64,000 nucleotides of DNA from JAJZAM01 sp027391075. Its GTDB lineage: Bacteria; Actinomycetota; Acidimicrobiia; Acidimicrobiales; Palsa-688. Position numbers and translations under genes: made by a program. Numbering within the stretch: position 1 is the stretch's first letter; every line of letters begins with the position of its first letter. This document shows positions 35,739-43,893 of this stretch, one piece after another. The stretch lies in NCBI GenBank assembly GCA_027391075.1, contig DAHYHI010000049.1, positions 1 to 64,000 on the forward strand. Direction: 5' to 3'. A model generated the notes under the pieces. It saw only the letters and a list, made by a program, of their open reading frames with translations. It made no database searches and was not told the DNA's origin.

Positions 35739-37238
35739 ATGGGATCTTCTGTTCTCGACCCGCTCATCTTCGGGCAGCGCCTGCGGTACTTTCGGCGTCG
35801 GGCTGGCATGACATTGGAAGCTCTCGGTGGCGCATTGGGAAGGCCTGCGTCATATCTGTCTCAGCTGGAGAACGGCCATCGCGAGCCCCGGCTGTCCACG
35901 GTCGGCCAACTGGCGGCTGCCTTGGGGTGTTCGCCCGGTGAGCTCTTGTCGACCGAGGCTCCCAGCCGCCGTGCCGAGTTGGAAGTTGCGGTCACACACA
36001 TGCAACAGGACCCGTTGTACTCTTCCTTGCGTCTTCCATACCTGCGGCCAGGCGCTCGACTCGACGACGTCGCTCTCGAACACATTGTCCGCCTTTACGA
36101 GCGCCTCCAGGAGGTGTCAGGACGTATGTCCCCCGTGCCAGGCGGAGCTAATGGGGGTTCCCGCCAAAGCGGTGCTAGGGAGGCCAACGCTGCGATGCGA
36201 GACGAGATGCGTAGGAGAGACAACTACTTCGCCGAGGTCGAGGCTGTGGCCACCCGGGCTCTCGACGCAGTCGGCTACAGCGGCTCAGGTGCAGTGTCGG
36301 AACGCAACCTGACCGATATCGCATCCTATCTTGGCTTCAGCGTCGCCAGAGTGCAGGATCTTCCGCCGTCGACACGATCCATTACAGACGTCCGCAACCG
36401 AGTAGTCTACGTGCCACAGCGTAATGCGACGGGTGGCCAGCGCTCCACTCGGTCGGTTATCGCGCAAACGCTCGGCCATTTCGCTTTAGGCCACGGAGAG
36501 CCAGTCGACTTCGACGGTTATGTGCGTCAAAGAGTAGAGGCTAACTACTTCGCCGGGGCCCTTCTCGCACCTGAACGAGCGGCCGTCAGGGCCATCGGAG
36601 AGGCCAAGGGGCGCCTGGACATATCAGTCGAAGATCTAGGAGAGACCTTCTACATCTCCTACGAGATGGCGGGCCACCGGCTTACCAATCTCATCACCCA
36701 CCACTTCGACATTCCCATACACTTCCAGCGCTCCGATCCCGAGGGAGTGCTGTGGAAGGCATACGAGAACGACGGTGTGCTTTTGCCCGCCGACGTTGAC
36801 GGAACGATCGAAGGCCAGCGGCTGTGCAGGTGGTGGAGTTCTCGCCAGGCCTACGAGTCACCAGACTCCTACGAAATGCACTATCAGAGGACCGACACCG
36901 TGTCGGGGACATTCTGGTGCGCCACCCACATCGACTTGGATCGTGACCGTGGGGACGCGATCACGGTCGGCACCGTCGACTCGATGTCGCGCTGGTTCAG
37001 GGGTTCTGACACCCCGAGGCGTGAGGTGTCACGCTGTCCCGACCCGGGCTGCTGCCGCCAACCGCCGTCGGAGGCGGTAGCGAAATGGGCAGGTGCGGCC
37101 TGGCCGTCAGCCCGGGACCACAGTCATTTCGTCTCGGGATTGCCGACCGATACGGTCGTCTTCAGCCCACATCCCGGGGTCGAACTAACCGACGTTTACT
37201 CTTTCTTGGACCGCCACGCCGCGGGACTTGACAAATAG
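35739..37238 (+). CDS. ramB: RamB/ScfR-like XRE-family regulator of acetate/short-chain acyl metabolism
   Basis: 499 residues. An N-terminal helix-turn-helix (about 8-65; FGQRLRYFRRRAGMTLEALGGALGRPASYLSQLENGHREPRLSTVGQLA) is followed by a long domain with an ImmA/DUF955-like segment (QTLGHFALGHGEPVDFD, RQRVEANYFAGALLAPE) and a C-terminal Cys-containing region (SRCPDPGCCRQPP). This is the architecture of RamB, which represses aceA and aceB in Corynebacterium and mycobacteria and may sense acyl-CoA. Zinc protease chemistry is unlikely because the HxxxH of ImmA is changed (GHFALGH). It is divergent from aceB-aceA, supporting the assignment. Confidence 0.85.
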   Translation: MGSSVLDPLIFGQRLRYFRRRAGMTLEALGGALGRPASYLSQLENGHREPRLSTVGQLAAALGCSPGELLSTEAPSRRAELEVAVTHMQQDPLYSSLRLPYLRPGARLDDVALEHIVRLYERLQEVSGRMSPVPGGANGGSRQSGAREANAAMRDEMRRRDNYFAEVEAVATRALDAVGYSGSGAVSERNLTDIASYLGFSVARVQDLPPSTRSITDVRNRVVYVPQRNATGGQRSTRSVIAQTLGHFALGHGEPVDFDGYVRQRVEANYFAGALLAPERAAVRAIGEAKGRLDISVEDLGETFYISYEMAGHRLTNLITHHFDIPIHFQRSDPEGVLWKAYENDGVLLPADVDGTIEGQRLCRWWSSRQAYESPDSYEMHYQRTDTVSGTFWCATHIDLDRDRGDAITVGTVDSMSRWFRGSDTPRREVSRCPDPGCCRQPPSEAVAKWAGAAWPSARDHSHFVSGLPTDTVVFSPHPGVELTDVYSFLDRHAAGLDK

Positions 37239-37267
37239 GGTGACGGTACCTTGAGCATTTAGCGGGC

Positions 37268-39190
37268 TTAAGGTTTCCTGGTCGTCGCGTCGATTCCGCT
37301 GATCCACCACGAGCCATAAGGGGTCAGCTCGATCCCGCCGGCGCTGGCGTCAATAGATCTGCGTGATATCTCCTCGGTAGTGTCTTGAACCGGAACCCCG
37401 ATCTCATCCCACGCCACCCAGGTGCGATGCTCGGAGAAGTTGTAAACCTGGACGATGTCACCCGCGGGGTGCCGGCGAGCGACCACAAGAACGGCTGGAT
37501 CTGACCCCGCTGAGACGGAGCTCTCCACGGCGGCATGCAGGCCGGCCAGCCTCTTGCGAGTCGCAATCAGGTTGCGCATGCCGCTGTACACCTTGTGCTC
37601 TAGCGAACCTTCGCGGTTGCGCAGCACGGCGCGATCCCATGGCATGCGGGGACGGTGCATCCAGCGGTTGTCAGCCCTGCGGCCCGGATCGCCCAGGAAG
37701 CTGTAATCGTTGCGCAGGCCTAGCTCGTCACCCATGTATATGAGAGGAACACCGCCGAAGCCGATGATGACGGCGTAGGCGCAAAGCAGGCGGGACACGG
37801 CCAGGTTCACGCCGTCGAACCAGACCGTCATACCTGCGTGGTCCTTTGGTAGGTCATCGCCGACCGCCTCTCGCATATCTTCGAGTGCCTTTTCCAAGCC
37901 CGCCAGGCTGGCGGCGGCGCCGCTCGTCCTGCGGTCCCCGGTGCCGGGATTGGACTGAAAGTCGGCTCCCGAGGAGAAGCTTCCCGGGAAGACCCCGCTG
38001 TAGAAATCCGCTAGAAAGGCGCGGTGGGCCGGCCCGCTCCACCCGAGCGACGCAGCGTCGCGGTCGTCGATCGCCCAGCCGATGTCGTCGTGGCACCTCA
38101 GGTAGGTCGTCCATGCAGTGGTGGTCGGCTTGGGCCGCATGGCAGACAGGGATTTGGCGGCTAGGCGAGCGTCGCGCGCTGCCAGGGCAGACCAAATCTG
38201 GACCATGAGGGAGTTGTGGTAAGCCAGGTCCGAGACTTTACCGGTCCGTGCCCCTGACCCCAAGTAGGTGGTCACCATAGTTGGAGCCACTATCGCCTCT
38301 GCCTTGAAGATCGTCGATGGGGCGGCGATCCGTGCGATCCCTCGTAGCGCCTGAGTAATGGCGTGCACCTCGGGTTGGTTCTGGCAGTCGGTGCCCACCC
38401 GCTTCCAGATGAAGGCGATCGCGTCCAGCCGTAGACAATCGACACCTCTGTTGGCGAGGGAAAGGACTATCGACGCGAATTCGATGAACACGTCCGGGTT
38501 GGCCCAGTTGAGATCCCACTGCCAGTTGTTGAACGTTGTCCATACCCACCCTCGCAGTTCTTGGTCGAAGGTGAAGCTTCCCGGTGCAGTAGCCGGGAAG
38601 ACCTCTGGGAGGGTCTTCTCGTATTCGTCCGGCATCGATCTGTCGGCGAAGATGTGGAAGTAGTCCCGGTATCTCGGCACTCCTTGTCGCGCCGACGAGG
38701 CCCATCGGTGCTCCCGGGCGACATGGTTCAAGACCAAGTCGAGTGTCAGGCTGATACCGGCCCCGTGGAGCACCGTCGCCATGCGCTCCAAGTCGTCCAT
38801 GGTGCCCAGGTCGGATCTCACCTTGTCGTAATCTGCGACCGCGTATCCGCCGTCGTTGGGCTCAGGCCGCGGCTCCAGGAGCGGCATCAGGTGCAGGTAG
38901 GTGATCCCCAGCTCTTTCAGATAGCCGACGCGTTCGGCTACGCCGCGAAGGGTTTCGCCGAACAGGTCTGCGTAGGCGACGTATCCGACCTCCGACTCGC
39001 GTTGGAACCAGTCCGGGTTCAGCAGCCTCTGCCTGTCCCGCCGTTTCAACTCTGCCGGGCGTTTGGAATGAGCCTTCCGTATGAGGTCGTCGACGCGAGT
39101 TAACAGGTCGACGTCGCCGTAGACGAGTTCGAGAGCTTCTCGTATGTCTGGCAACCAGCGTTCGTGGCGTTCTTCTAAGCAGTCTGACAT
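37268..39190 (-). CDS. Amylosucrase-type GH13 enzyme
   Basis: 640 residues, matching amylosucrases (GH13_4) in length and order: an all-helical N-terminal domain (about 1-75), then the barrel from YADLFGETLRGVAERVGYL. Active-site motifs: LVLNHVAREHRW, DCLRLDAIAFIWK (nucleophile Asp), IFKAEAIVAP (acid/base Glu) and YLRCHDDIGW (transition-state Asp). IYMGDELGLRNDYSFLGD precedes the C-terminal beta domain. It would either transfer glucose from sucrose to a glucan or hydrolyse sucrose. No signal peptide is present, so it works in the cytosol on imported sugar. Divergent from a LacI regulator with a CRE-like operator between them. Confidence 0.85.
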   Translation of the reverse strand: MSDCLEERHERWLPDIREALELVYGDVDLLTRVDDLIRKAHSKRPAELKRRDRQRLLNPDWFQRESEVGYVAYADLFGETLRGVAERVGYLKELGITYLHLMPLLEPRPEPNDGGYAVADYDKVRSDLGTMDDLERMATVLHGAGISLTLDLVLNHVAREHRWASSARQGVPRYRDYFHIFADRSMPDEYEKTLPEVFPATAPGSFTFDQELRGWVWTTFNNWQWDLNWANPDVFIEFASIVLSLANRGVDCLRLDAIAFIWKRVGTDCQNQPEVHAITQALRGIARIAAPSTIFKAEAIVAPTMVTTYLGSGARTGKVSDLAYHNSLMVQIWSALAARDARLAAKSLSAMRPKPTTTAWTTYLRCHDDIGWAIDDRDAASLGWSGPAHRAFLADFYSGVFPGSFSSGADFQSNPGTGDRRTSGAAASLAGLEKALEDMREAVGDDLPKDHAGMTVWFDGVNLAVSRLLCAYAVIIGFGGVPLIYMGDELGLRNDYSFLGDPGRRADNRWMHRPRMPWDRAVLRNREGSLEHKVYSGMRNLIATRKRLAGLHAAVESSVSAGSDPAVLVVARRHPAGDIVQVYNFSEHRTWVAWDEIGVPVQDTTEEISRRSIDASAGGIELTPYGSWWISGIDATTRKP

Positions 39191-39215
39191 GGACAGGCGG
39201 ACCTCCCGCCCGGCA

Positions 39216-39229
39216 CGATAGCGTTTACA
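39216..39229. promoter_or_regulatory. LacI-family (CRE-like) operator between amylosucrase and lacI genes
   Basis: On the minus strand TGTAAACGCTATCG matches the LacI/CcpA-type consensus TGWAARCGYTWNCW at 13 of 14 positions, including the central CG. It sits in the 64-base divergent region, 26 bases from both start codons. It differs from the second site at 40293-40306 only by transitions when both are read in the same sense. Confidence 0.7.
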
Positions 39230-39254
39230 CGACCACCAGGGAGGTTAAGAGCCG

Positions 39255-40259
39255 ATGGCCATCACCATCCGTGACATAGCGCGAGAGGCCGGCGTGTCCA
39301 CTGCTACTGCGTCCCGGGCGCTTCGCCGCTTGCACAACGTGGACCCGGCGACGATAGCCAGGGTCCAAGCGGTCGCAGACCGGTACTCCTACGTCGTGTC
39401 ACCGGCAGCGTCGCGTCTCGCAGGTGGGCGCACCGGCAGCGTCGCAGCGCTGACCCCATACCTGTCGCGCTGGTACTTCGCGACGGTCTTAAGCGGGGTG
39501 GAGCAGGTCCTCCAAGACGCCGAGACGGATCTTCTGCTTCTCGTCGCAGGGGATCCCGGCCGCCCAGCCCGCACACCGCCCGTGCGACGGCTCTCTCAGC
39601 GAGTTGACGGGTTTCTCGTGATATCCCTCGACCCTGACAGCCCGGATTTAGGCGGACTTCTCGCTCTCGACGCCCCGAAGGTTCTCATAGGCACCAAGTG
39701 GCCCGGAGTTCCCAGCGTCAGCATCGACGACGAGCGTGCAGCGCGCCTTGCCACACAGCATCTGGTCAACCTCGGTCATCGCAGGATCGGAATGATCGCG
39801 GGGCGTCAAGGTCGAAGCCCGTTCCTCGCGGAGCGTGCGCGCAAGAGGGGATTCGAAACGGCTGTCGCCTGGCCGGTTCCGGACTCGTCCGCGCTCGAGT
39901 GTGGCTACGGAGACTTCACGGTGGACGGGGGCGAAACAGCGATGAACGCCTTGCTGGCACAACCGGATCCGCCTACGGCCGTGTTCTGTATGTCTGACGA
40001 GATGGCATTTGGGGCTATGCGGGCGTTGCGCCTCCACGGTCTCGCTGTCGGCACCGACGTGTCGCTGGTCGGATTCGACGGCCATGACCTCGCCGGGATG
40101 CTGGACCTGACGACTGTGGCCCAACCCGTGGCTCGAATCGGAGCCGTGGCGGCCCAGATGCTGCTCGACCAGATTTCCGATGCTTCAGAGCACAAGCAAG
40201 GAGAGGTGGAGATCCCGACCAAGTTGGTGGTGAGGTCCTCGTCGAGGCCGCCGACTTAA
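39255..40259 (+). CDS. LacI-family transcriptional regulator of the sugar locus
   Basis: 334 residues. The N-terminal helix-turn-helix (ITIRDIAREAGVSTATASRALRRLHNVDPATIARVQAVADRYSYV) and hinge SPAASRLAGGRTGSVA are canonical; the periplasmic-binding-like core ends with FCMSDEMAFGAMRALRLHG and VSLVGFDGHDLAGMLDLTTVAQP. It probably represses the divergent amylosucrase gene and the downstream ABC genes, since both control regions hold matching operators, with an alpha-glucoside as inducer (inference). Confidence 0.92.
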   Translation: MAITIRDIAREAGVSTATASRALRRLHNVDPATIARVQAVADRYSYVVSPAASRLAGGRTGSVAALTPYLSRWYFATVLSGVEQVLQDAETDLLLLVAGDPGRPARTPPVRRLSQRVDGFLVISLDPDSPDLGGLLALDAPKVLIGTKWPGVPSVSIDDERAARLATQHLVNLGHRRIGMIAGRQGRSPFLAERARKRGFETAVAWPVPDSSALECGYGDFTVDGGETAMNALLAQPDPPTAVFCMSDEMAFGAMRALRLHGLAVGTDVSLVGFDGHDLAGMLDLTTVAQPVARIGAVAAQMLLDQISDASEHKQGEVEIPTKLVVRSSSRPPT

Positions 40260-40267
40260 TCAGAAAT

Positions 40268-40295
40268 TTGCTTTTCTCTCAGGCTCGTGTAATGA
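40268..40295 (+). promoter_or_regulatory. Promoter of the sugar ABC transporter
   Basis: TTGCTT (40268-40273) and TAATGA (40290-40295) are separated by 16 bases in an A/T-rich patch directly after the lacI stop. The operator at 40293-40306 overlaps the -10 box and the start point. Confidence 0.5.
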
Positions 40296-40306
40296 TAACG
40301 CTTGCA
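40293..40306. promoter_or_regulatory. LacI-family (CRE-like) operator before the ABC transporter
   Basis: TGATAACGCTTGCA (or TGCAAGCGTTATCA on the other strand) matches TGWAARCGYTWNCW at 13 of 14 positions. It overlaps the proposed promoter and lies 21 bases before the binding-protein ATG. Confidence 0.75.
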
Positions 40307-40327
40307 TCCAAATAGAGGGAGGGATAC

Positions 40328-41728
40328 ATGGCCCATAAGAAGAGGGCACTAGCAGTAACCGCGTCTGTGTCCGCGATGGCGCTGGCTCTGTCGGCGTGCG
40401 GTTCGAGCAGTAAGAGCTCGTCGAGTTCAGCCACGACCGCTGGTTCAGGAGCTACCAGTGCGACCACGTCCGGTGCCACTCTCACCGGGGCCTGCGCTCC
40501 TTACTCGCAGTACGCCGGGCATCCCGGCACGGTAACTATCTTCGGTTCGATCCTTGCTCCGGAGTCGACCTCGTTGGAGACTTCGTGGTCGCAGTTCGAG
40601 AAGTGCACCGGGATCACCATCCAGTACACCGGGTCGAACAGCTTCGAGTCCCAGCTTCCAGTGGAAGTCCAAGGTGGCAGCCCCCCGGATCTGGCGATCA
40701 TCCCCCAGCCCGGCCTTCTCGCAGAGATGGTCAACACCGGCGCTGTTAAGAAGCCCCCCGCCCAGACCGTCGCTAACGAGAACAACTGGCCGTCTATCTG
40801 GAAGACTCTCGCTACAGTCAATGGCACCTTCTGGGCGGCGCCGGAGAGCGCCAACATGAAGACCATGGTTTGGTACTCACCGCAGCAGTTCGCAGCGAAC
40901 GGCTGGACAGTGCCTACAACCTGGCAGCAGCTCATGACGCTGTCTTCGCAGATAGCGGCCTCCGGCAAGATGAAGCCTTGGTGCGGTGGCATCAGTTCCG
41001 GCACTGCGACCGGTTGGCCGTCGGCTGACTGGTTGTCGCAGATAGTGCTGGGTGACTTCGGCGGCACCGTCTTCGACAACTGGGTTGCTGGCAAGGTGAC
41101 CTTCTCTTCGCCGCAGATCCAGTCGGCTATGACGATCCTCAAGAACTGGATGCAGAACCCGGCTTGGGTGAACGGCGGTTTCGGCGGTGTGTCGTCGATC
41201 GCTACCACCACTTTCCAGGATGCCGGCCTTCCGATCCTCAAGGGTCAGTGCGCGATGCTGCAGCAGGCCTCCTTCTACGAGGCTCAGTTGCCGACGGGTA
41301 CGACCGTAGGTTCTGCTCCGACGGACCAGGCGATGGCTTTCTACCTTCCCCCGGTGAACCCAGCCATTTCGACACCGGTGATGGGAGGCGGCGAGTTCAC
41401 GACAGCCTTCTCGAGCGCTCCGGCAGTTCAGATGGTGCAGAACTATCTGTCCTCGCCGCAGTGGGCGGAGAGCCGTATAAAGGTTGCTCCCGGCTGGGTG
41501 TCCGCCAACACCAAGGTTCCTACCTCCTTGTACACGGACCCGATCGACCAACTGTCGGCCAAGTACCTGTCGGACCCGAACGCGACCTTCAGGTTCAGCG
41601 CCGATGACTCGATGCCCGCCTCAGTGGAGAACACCTGGTGGAAGGCGAGCACCGAATGGTTCGCCGGTAGCCAAGACCAAGTACAGACTGCAGCGCAGAT
41701 CGACGCCGCCTTCAAGTCGGCCGGCTGA
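40328..41728 (+). CDS. Sugar ABC transporter substrate-binding lipoprotein
   Basis: 466 residues. The lipobox LSAC (Cys24) follows a short signal, and a Ser/Thr linker leads into a class-I type extracellular solute-binding protein of the MalE/AglE group: VTIFGSILAPESTSLETSWSQFEKCTGITIQYTGSNSFESQLP, GSPPDLAIIPQPGLLAEMV, and PTTWQQLMTLSSQIA. GAGGGAGG precedes the ATG. Together with the amylosucrase gene, the ligand is likely sucrose or another alpha-glucoside. The protein would sit on the outer face of the membrane and deliver sugar to the two permeases downstream. Confidence 0.9.
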   Translation: MAHKKRALAVTASVSAMALALSACGSSSKSSSSSATTAGSGATSATTSGATLTGACAPYSQYAGHPGTVTIFGSILAPESTSLETSWSQFEKCTGITIQYTGSNSFESQLPVEVQGGSPPDLAIIPQPGLLAEMVNTGAVKKPPAQTVANENNWPSIWKTLATVNGTFWAAPESANMKTMVWYSPQQFAANGWTVPTTWQQLMTLSSQIAASGKMKPWCGGISSGTATGWPSADWLSQIVLGDFGGTVFDNWVAGKVTFSSPQIQSAMTILKNWMQNPAWVNGGFGGVSSIATTTFQDAGLPILKGQCAMLQQASFYEAQLPTGTTVGSAPTDQAMAFYLPPVNPAISTPVMGGGEFTTAFSSAPAVQMVQNYLSSPQWAESRIKVAPGWVSANTKVPTSLYTDPIDQLSAKYLSDPNATFRFSADDSMPASVENTWWKASTEWFAGSQDQVQTAAQIDAAFKSAG

Positions 41729-41759
41729 GACTGAACTAGTAGCGCCTAGAGCAGCGTTA

Positions 41760-41793
41760 GTGGTGGCTGACCCCGTGCGGGGTTGGCCACCAC
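41760..41793 (+). terminator. Intercistronic 15-bp hairpin after the binding-protein gene
   Basis: GTGGTGGCTGACCCC and GGGGTTGGCCACCAC pair over 15 positions, with two G-T wobbles and a GTGC loop. No T-run follows, so partial termination or mRNA stabilisation is more likely than full stop. Such hairpins commonly raise binding-protein levels above permease levels. Confidence 0.65.
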
Positions 41794-41891
41794 GTCTGCT
41801 CGTGCCAGCTTTCGACTGGTAAAAATGAAGTTGTTGCCGGCGAGTGGGTCGGTTACTGTTTGCTAAAAGGGCGTTGAAAAGGTGGGGACCC

Positions 41892-42881
41892 ATGAATCTT
41901 CTGACTACTTCTCTCGACAAGCTTCTGGGTGTGCTCGAAGCCGTCGGGGGTTTCGTAGCCATTTTGGCCTTTTTGTTCTGGTTGGCTGGTAAGGTCCGAG
42001 GTCGCTTCGAGAGGCCCCTAGCGAACATCCTCCTGCTCGGACCGGCAGTGATCCTGCTTCTCGTCGGCCTGGTCATCCCAGCGATCAGGACGATCTTCCT
42101 GAGCTTCCGCGGTCAGTATGTGATCGGACCGGACGTCAAGTACGTCGGCTTTGCTAACTACAAGTGGGCTTTCACTGACCCACACACGCTGCACACGCTA
42201 GAGCGGACTGCCGAGTGGCTCGTTATCGTGCCTCTCGTTTCTACCGTTGCTGGGCTCGTGTTCGCGCTCTTAGTCGACCGTATGAAGTTCCAGGTGATCG
42301 CGAAGTCCCTTATCTTCATGCCGACCGCTATCTCCTTCGTGGGCGCCAGCCTTATCTGGAAGTACGTATATCAGTACCGGGCGCCTAACCTCCCTCAGAT
42401 CGGACTGCTTTCGGAAGTCGCGATGAAACTGGGGTGGTCGCACCCGCCGAACTGGCTTCTGAGTTCTCCTCTCAACACATTCCTAATGATGGTCATCTTG
42501 GTTTGGATCGAGACGGGGTTCGCAATGGTGATCCTGGGGGCGGCCCTGCGCTCCATACCTGATGATGTGATAGAAGCGGCCAGGGTCGACGGGGCGAAAG
42601 GCTGGCGACTGTTCCGATCAGTTCAGCTGCCGATGATCTCGTCGACGGTGACCGTCGTCATCATCACCATTATGACTGCGACGCTGAAGATCTTCGACAT
42701 CGTCTACACGATTACCGGCGGTGACTTTCACACGGACACCCTCTCGAACGAGATGTACAGCCAGATATTTCAGGATTTCAACAACGGTCGGGGCAGCGCC
42801 CTCGCTGTCGTACTGTTCATGGCCGTCGTTCCACTGGTCACGGTCAGTATCCTCCGCTTGCGAAAGGAGCGCTACGCATGA
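41892..42881 (+). CDS. Sugar ABC transporter permease (MalF type)
   Basis: 329 residues with six to seven hydrophobic segments. The inner-membrane component motif EAARVDGAKGWRLFRSVQLPM (the EAA loop contacting the ATPase) is intact. FERPLANILLLGPAVILLLVGLVIPAIRTIFLSF begins the core after an extra N-terminal helix. ATG 41892 has AAGGTGG upstream; a frame from 41844 adds 16 residues without support. Its TGA overlaps the next gene (ATGA). No ATP-binding gene follows, so a shared MsiK-type ATPase elsewhere is probably used. Confidence 0.9.
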   Translation: MNLLTTSLDKLLGVLEAVGGFVAILAFLFWLAGKVRGRFERPLANILLLGPAVILLLVGLVIPAIRTIFLSFRGQYVIGPDVKYVGFANYKWAFTDPHTLHTLERTAEWLVIVPLVSTVAGLVFALLVDRMKFQVIAKSLIFMPTAISFVGASLIWKYVYQYRAPNLPQIGLLSEVAMKLGWSHPPNWLLSSPLNTFLMMVILVWIETGFAMVILGAALRSIPDDVIEAARVDGAKGWRLFRSVQLPMISSTVTVVIITIMTATLKIFDIVYTITGGDFHTDTLSNEMYSQIFQDFNNGRGSALAVVLFMAVVPLVTVSILRLRKERYA

Positions 42882-43849
42882 GCCTCGATGAAGCGTTGCT
42901 CACCGAAGCAGGTGAGACCCCCGAACCTGAGCGCACCGCACCTCCTCCGCAGCGGGAACCGGCCAAGACGCACCAGCGTCTAGCCACTGTGGTCGTCGTC
43001 GTGATGTCGGTCCTTTGGGCTCTCCCGGTGTTCGGGTTCTTCGTCACGTCGCTCCGGTCGAAGGCGGCGGCTGAAGGCTCCGGGTGGTGGACGGTGTTCG
43101 TGCACCCGTCTCTCACCTTTTCCAACTACATAAACGTCCTTTTCCACGGTGGTGCGAATATCCAGGGCGGCGGGTTGTTCCCGTACGCCATGAACTCGCT
43201 CGCAATCGCTATACCGGCGACTATCATCCCGATCATCGTCGCTTCGATGGCCGCCTACTCTCTGTCCTGGGTGCGTTTCAAGAGCGCGGACACGGTGTAC
43301 TTCATAATCTTCGGTCTTCAGGTCGTTCCTCTGCAGATGTCGCTCGTGCCGCTCCTGCAGCTCTATAGCCACGGCGCCCACATCGGTGGGTTTCCGATCT
43401 TCCCGAACCTCAACCTGCACGGTTCGATAGCGGAAGTGTGGATCTCCCACACCATGTTCTCGATGCCGCTTGCGGTGTTCTTGCTGTACAACTTCATTGC
43501 GCAGCTCCCCAACGAGTTGATAGAGGCAGCCCGGGTTGACGGCGCCAACTTCTTGTACATCTACCGCCGGGTGGTGATGCCGCTTTCGCTGCCGGCGATA
43601 GCTTCTTTCGCCATCTTCCAGTTCCTTTGGGTTTGGAACGACCTGCTCATCGGCTTGACCTTCTCGGCTAAGAGCGCCAGTGCTCAACCTCTCACCGTGC
43701 AACTCCAACAACTCTCGGGTACCTTCGGAAGCCACCTCGAGTTGCTAACTGCAGGTGGTTTCGTGACGATCATTATTCCGATGATCGTCTTCTTCTCGCT
43801 GCAGCGGTATTTCGTGCGCGGGTTGCTCGCAGGTAGCGTCAAAGGCTGA
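42878..43849 (+). CDS. Sugar ABC transporter permease (MalG type)
   Basis: 323 residues. A hydrophilic N-terminus of about 40 residues (rich in Glu, Pro and Arg) precedes the first helix LATVVVVVMSVLWALPVFGFFVTSLRS. Further motifs are PNELIEAARVDGANFLYIYRRVVMPLSLPA (EAA loop), FLWVWNDLLIGLTF and the C-terminal YFVRGLLAGSVKG, typical of MalG. It overlaps the MalF-type gene by four bases. A GC-rich hairpin follows before the convergent EAL gene. Confidence 0.92.
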   Translation: MSLDEALLTEAGETPEPERTAPPPQREPAKTHQRLATVVVVVMSVLWALPVFGFFVTSLRSKAAAEGSGWWTVFVHPSLTFSNYINVLFHGGANIQGGGLFPYAMNSLAIAIPATIIPIIVASMAAYSLSWVRFKSADTVYFIIFGLQVVPLQMSLVPLLQLYSHGAHIGGFPIFPNLNLHGSIAEVWISHTMFSMPLAVFLLYNFIAQLPNELIEAARVDGANFLYIYRRVVMPLSLPAIASFAIFQFLWVWNDLLIGLTFSAKSASAQPLTVQLQQLSGTFGSHLELLTAGGFVTIIIPMIVFFSLQRYFVRGLLAGSVKG

Positions 43850-43860
43850 GCGCCGCCGAA

Positions 43861-43888
43861 GCCTGACCCCGCGCGACGGGGCCCAGGC
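43861..43888. terminator. GC-rich hairpin between convergent genes
   Basis: GCCTG-A-CCCCG, loop CGCGA, then CGGGG-CC-CAGGC form a bulged stem in the 44-base gap between the MalG-type permease and the EAL gene. It probably ends both transcripts. Confidence 0.55.
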
Positions 43889-43893
43889 CGTGG

